Source of the DNA: CAYRJA01 sp964424455 | Lineage (GTDB): Bacteria; Bacteroidota; Bacteroidia; Chitinophagales; UBA10324 | DNA: 20,544 nucleotides | NCBI GenBank assembly: GCA_964424455.1 | Contig: CAYRJA010000052.1 | Span: 1-20,544 of the forward strand | Direction: 5' to 3' | Shown here: piece by piece, positions 15,779 to 20,544 of the stretch | How positions within the stretch are numbered: position 1 is the first letter of the stretch | How the letters are laid out: each line of letters begins with the position of its first letter | The notes under the pieces: generated by a model | Told to the model about the DNA's origin: nothing | Database searches by the model: none | What the model saw: the letters and a program-made list of their open reading frames with translations, nothing else | Position numbers and translations under genes: made by a program

Positions 15779-16408
15779 GTGAAAAAATTATTCTTCTTTC
15801 TTCTGTTCTCCTCTGTCAATGTGCTGGCAAATGCTCAGGGGTTTGGAGTCATTCAGTTCAGCGGTGAAATTCATTCAGCAGATGATTCACACAAGGCAAT
15901 CCCTTTTGTTACAGTTTATGATTTCAGAACAGGAATTATTACCATCAGCAATTATGAAGGATTCTTTTCATTGGTAGCTATGGAAGGTGATACCATTCAG
16001 TTTTCATGTCTCGGTTTTAAAAGGCAATGGTTTATTATTCCGGCAGATGTTCCTGATAAAAAATTTGTAGTAAAAATTTTTTTAGAACCCACATTCATGA
16101 TGCTAAAGGAGCAAGTGGTTTATCCGTGGGGCACTCGTGACCAATTTCCTGATGCATTTGTACACACAAAGATTCCGGATGATGATTTGGAGCGTGCAAA
16201 GCGCAATTTGAATCCCGATGTAATTCGTGCAATGATTACTAATGCTCCGGCTGATCCGAATATCAGCTCGCAAAGAGTACTGACTAATTATGCTTCATCA
16301 TTGTACTATTACGGTCAACCTCGTCCAATAAGTTTGCTGAATCCTGTTGCGTGGTCGCAATTTATCACTGATATAAAGAACGGAAGATACAAGAATCCGA
16401 ATAAGTGA
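15779..16408 (+). CDS. Secreted protein with carboxypeptidase-regulatory-like domain
   Basis: The 209-aa protein has a signal peptide (Lys-Lys, hydrophobic 4-17, probable cleavage after ANA at 17-19). A beta-sandwich domain of the carboxypeptidase D regulatory-like type follows (about 26-112), with the pattern I-P-F-V-T-V-Y-D then F-S-L-V-A and S-C-L-G-F-K. This fold is common in Bacteroidota periplasmic and outer membrane proteins. The C-terminal half (about 113-209) is rich in Asp, Pro, Asn and Tyr and has no motif I recognise. The start is GTG at 15779, supported by the -7 element just upstream. It ends 4 nt from the convergent def gene. Probably periplasmic or cell-surface; function unknown. 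Confidence 0.75.
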   Translation: MKKLFFFLLFSSVNVLANAQGFGVIQFSGEIHSADDSHKAIPFVTVYDFRTGIITISNYEGFFSLVAMEGDTIQFSCLGFKRQWFIIPADVPDKKFVVKIFLEPTFMMLKEQVVYPWGTRDQFPDAFVHTKIPDDDLERAKRNLNPDVIRAMITNAPADPNISSQRVLTNYASSLYYYGQPRPISLLNPVAWSQFITDIKNGRYKNPNK

Positions 16409-16412
16409 GAAA

Positions 16413-17003
16413 TTATTTCTTTAGTGGAAATTTCATTTTGTAATCCACTTCTATTTCCCCTTTTGAAATTTTATCCAGTTTACTTTTTAACATTCTTTTT
16501 TTCAGTGGTTTCAGTAAATCTGTAAAAAGAATCCCTTCAATATGATCGTATTCGTGTTGAATCACCCGCGCAGTAAAACCATCTATTTTCTCCCGATGAT
16601 GAACAAAGTTTTCATCGAAATACTCTATATCAATTTCATCCGGTCGTCTTATATCTTCTCTGATTTTCGGAATACTAAGGCATCCTTCGTTGTAAACCCA
16701 CTTTTCTCCTTCCCTCCCATGTATTTTTGCATTTATAAAGACACGTTTGACTCCTGTTTCTCCCTCAAATTCATTTTCATCATCCTCTTTTTCATCCATC
16801 TTTTTCAATACATATTCACTGTCAACTAAAAATAAACGGATAGATAACCCTACTTGAGGAGCTGCTAAGCCAACTCCTGAGGAATTGTACATAGTCTCCC
16901 ACATATTTTCAATAATGGACTGCAGTTCAGAATAATCTTTATCAATTTCCTTCGCCACTTTCCTCAATACCGGATCGCCGTAAGCGTAAATCGGAAGAAT
17001 CAT
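16413..17003 (-). CDS. def: Peptide deformylase
   Basis: The 196-aa metallo-enzyme removes the N-formyl group from nascent proteins. All three motifs are present: GVGLAAPQVG (43-52), EGCLS (106-110, metal ligand Cys108) and HEYDH (150-154, metal ligands His150 and His154, catalytic Glu151). A strongly acidic insertion at about 69-83 lies between motifs I and II, a common variable loop position. The gene follows ruvX by 22 nt on the same strand and probably shares its transcript. It ends 4 nt from the convergent gene on the plus strand, with no obvious terminator between them. Confidence 0.96.
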   Translation of the reverse strand: MILPIYAYGDPVLRKVAKEIDKDYSELQSIIENMWETMYNSSGVGLAAPQVGLSIRLFLVDSEYVLKKMDEKEDDENEFEGETGVKRVFINAKIHGREGEKWVYNEGCLSIPKIREDIRRPDEIDIEYFDENFVHHREKIDGFTARVIQHEYDHIEGILFTDLLKPLKKRMLKSKLDKISKGEIEVDYKMKFPLKK

Positions 17004-17025
17004 TAATTATAGTTTAAAATCTTTA

Positions 17026-17448
17026 TTACTTATTAAAACTCATTCCTTCTAAAAAGTTCTGCAAAATAATCACAGCGCTAATCTTATCTACTAATTCCTT
17101 TTTGCGACGATTTTTTTTACTTAACCCGGATTGAGCAATGGTTTGTGTCGCCATTTTAGAAGTATAGCGCTCGTCCACACGATGAATAGTTATCCGCGGG
17201 AAGTTTTTTCTTAATTGCTCAACAAACAAATTTACTTTAGATGTGATATCCATTTCTTCATTCTGAAGATTTTTAGGATCGCCAATCACAATGCTTTCTA
17301 CCTGTTCTTTGGAAAGATATTCTTTAAGGAACAAGAAAATATTTTTTGTTTCCACTGTTGGTAATCCGCCTGCTATGATTTTTAACGGATCGGTTACAGC
17401 CAGCCCTACCCGCTTTTCGCCATAATCAATTGCTAAGATTCTTCCCAC
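17026..17448 (-). CDS. ruvX: Putative pre-16S rRNA nuclease / Holliday junction resolvase-like protein (YqgF family)
   Basis: The 140-aa RNase H-fold protein has conserved acidic residues in three places: Asp8 in IDYGEKRVGLA, Asp92/Glu93 in VDERYTS, and Asp121 in LVDKISAVIILQ. The length and motif order match YqgF/RuvX, which trims the 16S rRNA precursor in Escherichia coli. A role at Holliday junctions was proposed from the fold. The start is GTG at 17448, 31 nt after the prenyltransferase gene. def follows 22 nt later, an arrangement often seen in Bacteroidota. Confidence 0.93.
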   Translation of the reverse strand: MGRILAIDYGEKRVGLAVTDPLKIIAGGLPTVETKNIFLFLKEYLSKEQVESIVIGDPKNLQNEEMDITSKVNLFVEQLRKNFPRITIHRVDERYTSKMATQTIAQSGLSKKNRRKKELVDKISAVIILQNFLEGMSFNK

Positions 17449-17479
17449 ACTTGCAAAGATATTTTAGGCAAACGAATAT

Positions 17480-18331
17480 TCAGTGAACAAATAAATCAAG
17501 AAGAACAAACCCTGCAAATAAAATACTTGCCACTCCATTCGTTGTACCGAAAGCAACATTTACCTTACTTAAATCATCCGGGCTTATAATAGAATGTTGA
17601 TAGATAAGCAATGCAATAAAAATTACAAAACCCGCCCAGTACAGCCATCCAAATCCTCCGGCAATACCGACAATAACCAATATTACATTAGTAAGCAGAT
17701 GAACCATCAGTGAAAAACGAAGAGAATTTTTTCTTCCGAATTGTGCCGGTATAGAAAACAAATTTTCGCTCCGGTCAAATTCATCATCTTGTAAGGAGTA
17801 AATAATATCGAACCCTCCTACCCATGTTAGCACTGCAATAGAAATAAGAACAGGAATTAATGCAAAATGTGCTGTAACAGCCAAATATGCTCCGATCGGT
17901 GCGAGCGACAAACCTAAACCTAACACAAAGTGTGACAGTGAGGTAAATCGTTTAGTATAACTGTAACCAAGTATAACCAACAATGCCAATGGACTCAGTA
18001 AAAAACAAATCCAGTTGATAAAGAATGCAGCAGTAATAAAAACTGCCGATGAAATAATCACAAACAACAATGCATTATAAGATGAGATTATTCCTGTCGG
18101 AATTTCCCTCGTTTTTGTTCGTGGATTTTTACTGTCAATATCTTTGTCGAGATACCGGTTAAATGCCATCGCAGCGCTTCTTGCACTTACCATACATATC
18201 AAGACCAATAAAAATAATTTCCAGTCCACCGGTTCTTGGGCTTGCTTTACTGCTAAAAAAAATCCAATCAGTGCAAATGGCAAGGCAAATACTGTATGAC
18301 TGAACTTGATGAGAGATAAATAATTTTTCAC
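17480..18331 (-). CDS. ubiA: UbiA-family prenyltransferase, probably for menaquinone synthesis
   Basis: The 283-aa membrane protein has about eight or nine spans. Both Asp-rich motifs of the UbiA family are present: NRYLDKDID at 58-66 and DDEFD at 182-186 in a YSLQDDEFD context. These bind Mg-diphosphate of the prenyl donor. The enzyme attaches a polyprenyl chain to an aromatic acceptor in the membrane. Bacteroidota use menaquinone, so this is more likely the futalosine-route enzyme (MqnP) or a MenA-type enzyme than true UbiA, but the sequence alone does not decide. The start is GTG at 18331. A TAATTTCG at 18336-18343 on the minus strand, one mismatch from the -7 consensus, lies very close to it. 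ruvX and def follow closely. Confidence 0.88.
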   Translation of the reverse strand: MKNYLSLIKFSHTVFALPFALIGFFLAVKQAQEPVDWKLFLLVLICMVSARSAAMAFNRYLDKDIDSKNPRTKTREIPTGIISSYNALLFVIISSAVFITAAFFINWICFLLSPLALLVILGYSYTKRFTSLSHFVLGLGLSLAPIGAYLAVTAHFALIPVLISIAVLTWVGGFDIIYSLQDDEFDRSENLFSIPAQFGRKNSLRFSLMVHLLTNVILVIVGIAGGFGWLYWAGFVIFIALLIYQHSIISPDDLSKVNVAFGTTNGVASILFAGFVLLDLFVH

Positions 18332-18495
18332 GAAGCGAAATTATCTTCTTTGGTTCAAATTAAGAATAACGCAAAGAATAGATACAGGTATGTAGCATAA
18401 TAGACTCTATTATCCCAGTACAGTAAGTAGTATTTCTGAACTGTATATATTTATGCTAACAAAATATTACAACTATTCCTCTCTATCAATACTGA

Positions 18496-20064
18496 TTACA
18501 CTTTAGTTGTCAGTTTTACAAACGGACAAATCATTTCTTCCAAAGACAATCCACCGTGCTGAAAGGTGTTGCGAAAATGATTTACATGATAGTTGTAGTT
18601 ATTCGGATAAACAAAGAACTTATCTTCTTTCGCAAAGATGAATGCTGAACTGACATGCGGCTTAGGAAGGTATGCCTGATGAGGGTCACGAATCTCTAAT
18701 ACATCTTTTGCACTGTAGTTTAAATTTCTTCCATGCTTGTATCTGAGATTTGTTGTGGTATCTCTGTCGCCCACAACTTTTGACGGTTCTTTTACTCTGA
18801 TGCTGCCGTGGTCTGTGGTGATAATCACATTCACCCGCTTTTCTGCAATCCGCTGTAACATCTGGTACAAAGGAGAATGCTCAAACCATGAAGCGGTAAT
18901 GGAACGGTAAGAAGTTTCATCACTTGCCAATTCACGCAACACCTGATTTTCTGTTCTTGCATGTGATAGCAAGTCCACGAAGTTGTAAACAATTACATTC
19001 AGATTGTTCTTCATCAGATTGAAAACATTGTCCACCAATATCCGTCCGTCATTCTGATTTGTAATTTTTGTATAAGAAAATTTAATGTCTTTTTTCGAGC
19101 GTACTACATTATCGCTAAGGAAGTCCTGTTCATGCAAATTCTTTCCACCTTCTTCTTCATCATTCAACCAGTAGTTGGGAAATTTCTTTTCAATTTCAAG
19201 CGGCAACAGTCCCGCAAAGATTGCATTACGGCTATACTGAGTAGAAGTGGGAAGAATGCTGTAAAATGTATCTTCAGCTACTACTCTGTAATATTCACTT
19301 AGTATAGGCTGGATTGTTTTCCACTGATCGAAGCGGAGGTTATCAATCAGAATGAAGAAGGTGGGCACTTCAGGATCAAGAAATGGGAATACCTTTTCTT
19401 TGAGTAGCGTATGTGACATGGTAGGCGTATTACCATCAGGGTTGTTCAGCCATCCTAAATAATTTTTTACTACAAACTTTGCAAACTCGGTATTTGCTTC
19501 TGACTTCTGCATGGTCAGCACTTCATTCATTCCGGTAGTCTTTGACTTATCCAGTTCCAGTTCCCAATAAACTAATTTTTTATATAGGTCTGCCCATTCC
19601 GATTGTGTTTTTATTTCACTGAGCGAAGTGATGATTTGCTGAAATTCCTTTTGATAATCTGAAGTTGTTTTGTTGCTGATTAATTGGCGACTATCCAGAA
19701 TTTTTTTGAGCGTAAGCAATATCTGATTACTCTTCACCGGCTTAATCAGGTAATCACTGATTTGCGAACCGATAGCTTGTTCCATGATATTCTCCTCCTC
19801 ATTCTTTGTAATCATCACAACAGGAAGCATCGGATGAATTGCTTTAATTCTCGTCAGTGTTTCCAGTCCTGAAAGCCCGGGCATCTGTTCGTCCAAAAAC
19901 ACTATATCAATTGGCTCTTCCATACACTTCTCAATTGCATCGTGACCATTACTCGTTTCAATTACGCGATAGCCCTTATCACTGATGAACATAACCTGCG
20001 GTTTAAGCAATTCTATCTCATCATCGCACCACAAAACTGTTGGAATAGTACTCATAGCCGGCAT
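18496..20064 (-). CDS. porX: PorX-type response regulator with PglZ phosphoesterase domain
   Basis: A CheY-like receiver (about 8-125 from the chosen start) has acidic Asp14/Asp15, the phospho-acceptor Asp58 in VFLDEQMPG, Thr86 and Lys108. The C-terminal part is a PglZ domain of the alkaline phosphatase superfamily, with IDNLRFDQW, TTDHGS and FQHGG motifs that carry the metal ligands. PorX controls type IX secretion and gliding with the sensor PorY, and homologues cleave oligonucleotides. The frame opens at ATG 20106, but a -7 element (TAACTTTG, 20079-20086) lies inside that extension. I therefore take ATG 20064, giving 522 aa; ATG 20055 is also possible and starts closest to the receiver fold. 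Confidence 0.93.
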   Translation of the reverse strand: MPAMSTIPTVLWCDDEIELLKPQVMFISDKGYRVIETSNGHDAIEKCMEEPIDIVFLDEQMPGLSGLETLTRIKAIHPMLPVVMITKNEEENIMEQAIGSQISDYLIKPVKSNQILLTLKKILDSRQLISNKTTSDYQKEFQQIITSLSEIKTQSEWADLYKKLVYWELELDKSKTTGMNEVLTMQKSEANTEFAKFVVKNYLGWLNNPDGNTPTMSHTLLKEKVFPFLDPEVPTFFILIDNLRFDQWKTIQPILSEYYRVVAEDTFYSILPTSTQYSRNAIFAGLLPLEIEKKFPNYWLNDEEEGGKNLHEQDFLSDNVVRSKKDIKFSYTKITNQNDGRILVDNVFNLMKNNLNVIVYNFVDLLSHARTENQVLRELASDETSYRSITASWFEHSPLYQMLQRIAEKRVNVIITTDHGSIRVKEPSKVVGDRDTTTNLRYKHGRNLNYSAKDVLEIRDPHQAYLPKPHVSSAFIFAKEDKFFVYPNNYNYHVNHFRNTFQHGGLSLEEMICPFVKLTTKV

Positions 20065-20078
20065 ACTGATTTTTTTGA

Positions 20079-20086
20079 CAAAGTTA
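20079..20086 (-). promoter_or_regulatory. Probable -7 promoter element of porX
   Basis: The minus strand reads TAACTTTG, which fits TAnnTTTG. It ends 14 nt before ATG 20064, the same spacing as at cca, and lies within the longest possible porX frame. It argues against ATG 20106 as the main start. Confidence 0.4.
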
Positions 20087-20330
20087 TTCTTAATTACTGC
20101 TTCCATCTAATACAATTTTATTATTTTCAAAAAATAAAAAGGTAAGAACGAAGCAAACGAAGCTTTAGTATGTGACTCTGTTTTTCATTAAATTAGCAAC
20201 CTGAAAATCAAATTATCAGCAGTTTATCCGTAAGCTTTCTAACAACACTTTAATGAGTCAGAGTTGAAATGATTACAACTCATCAAATCAACTGCTACAG
20301 TAAATATTAATAATAAATATCTCTCTTACT

Positions 20331-20338
20331 TATTTTTG
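20331..20338 (+). promoter_or_regulatory. Possible -7 element of the HD-domain gene
   Basis: TATTTTTG fits TAnnTTTG, but the region is AT-rich so chance matches are likely. It would give a leader of roughly 40 nt. Confidence 0.3.
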
Positions 20339-20385
20339 AAAAGTCAGCTATAAAATCGGTTAAACAACTAAAATAGAAGTCAGAT

Positions 20386-20544
20386 TTGAATAAGAATAAA
20401 ATTATCAATGATGCAGTTTACGGGTTAATCACTATTCCGTACCATATAGTATTCGACCTGATAGAGCATCCGTATTTTCAGCGGTTAAGAAGAATACATC
20501 AGTTGGGTTTATCAAGTATGGTTTATCCCGGTGCTCAGCACACG
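20386..20544 (+). CDS. HD-domain phosphohydrolase, N-terminal fragment (3' end outside window)
   Basis: Translation from TTG at 20386 gives 53 codons, open to the window edge. The pattern INDAVYGLITIP, then LIEHPYFQRLRRIHQLGL and VYPGAQHT, is the N-terminal part of Bacteroidota HD-superfamily proteins related to dGTP triphosphohydrolases (SAMHD1-like). The catalytic HD motif itself lies beyond the edge. TTG is chosen because an in-frame TAG stands four codons upstream, no in-frame ATG or GTG lies before the conserved start, and relatives begin with MN..K at this point. It is transcribed away from porX. Confidence 0.8.
   Translation, partial: MNKNKIINDAVYGLITIPYHIVFDLIEHPYFQRLRRIHQLGLSSMVYPGAQHT

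Overview
The window comes from a Bacteroidota chromosome with moderately low GC. The main evidence is a response-regulator/PglZ fusion of the PorX type, which belongs to type IX secretion and gliding and is typical of this phylum. Several genes also carry a TAnnTTTG -7 promoter element just upstream of the start (TACATTTG three times, TATCTTTG, TAACTTTG, TATTTTTG). Shine-Dalgarno signals are weak, and GTG or TTG starts are frequent. The order or family cannot be settled from the sequence.

Region 1 (1-5164, minus strand) is the unusual part. It is a tight respiratory operon read leftwards and running off the left edge: a 70-aa single-span membrane protein, a CuA plus cytochrome c subunit II, a B-family heme-copper oxidoreductase subunit I, an SCO-type copper chaperone, and a large fusion of cytochrome b, 2x[4Fe-4S] ferredoxin and an MvhD/FlpD-like domain. 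In subunit I the active-site tyrosine position is Gln230, and the helix X His that normally binds the low-spin heme is Lys382. This points to an NO reductase of the B-family group (eNOR-like) rather than an oxygen reductase. Two tandem 16-bp palindromes, 22 bp apart, lie upstream with the geometry of CRP/FNR-family operators. I infer an NO- or oxygen-responsive NO-reducing chain in which the fused cytochrome b links quinol and a cytoplasmic iron-sulfur module to the reductase.

Region 2 (5468-8349) holds cca on the plus strand, a minus-strand ORF6N-domain gene flanked by two direct copies of a 49-nt hairpin repeat, a structured intergenic stretch, and a tRNA-Leu(UAG) without encoded CCA, followed by a terminator.

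Region 3 (8379-11868) is the protein quality-control cluster tig-clpP-clpX on the plus strand, closed by a perfect inverted-repeat terminator that also serves the convergent gcvP.

Region 4 (11930-20544) holds gcvP (minus), a small J-domain membrane protein and a secreted carboxypeptidase-regulatory-like protein (plus), then the minus-strand genes def, ruvX, a UbiA-family prenyltransferase and porX. An HD-domain phosphohydrolase starts at the right edge and is cut off. The UbiA enzyme probably serves menaquinone synthesis, the quinone pool used by the region 1 chain.
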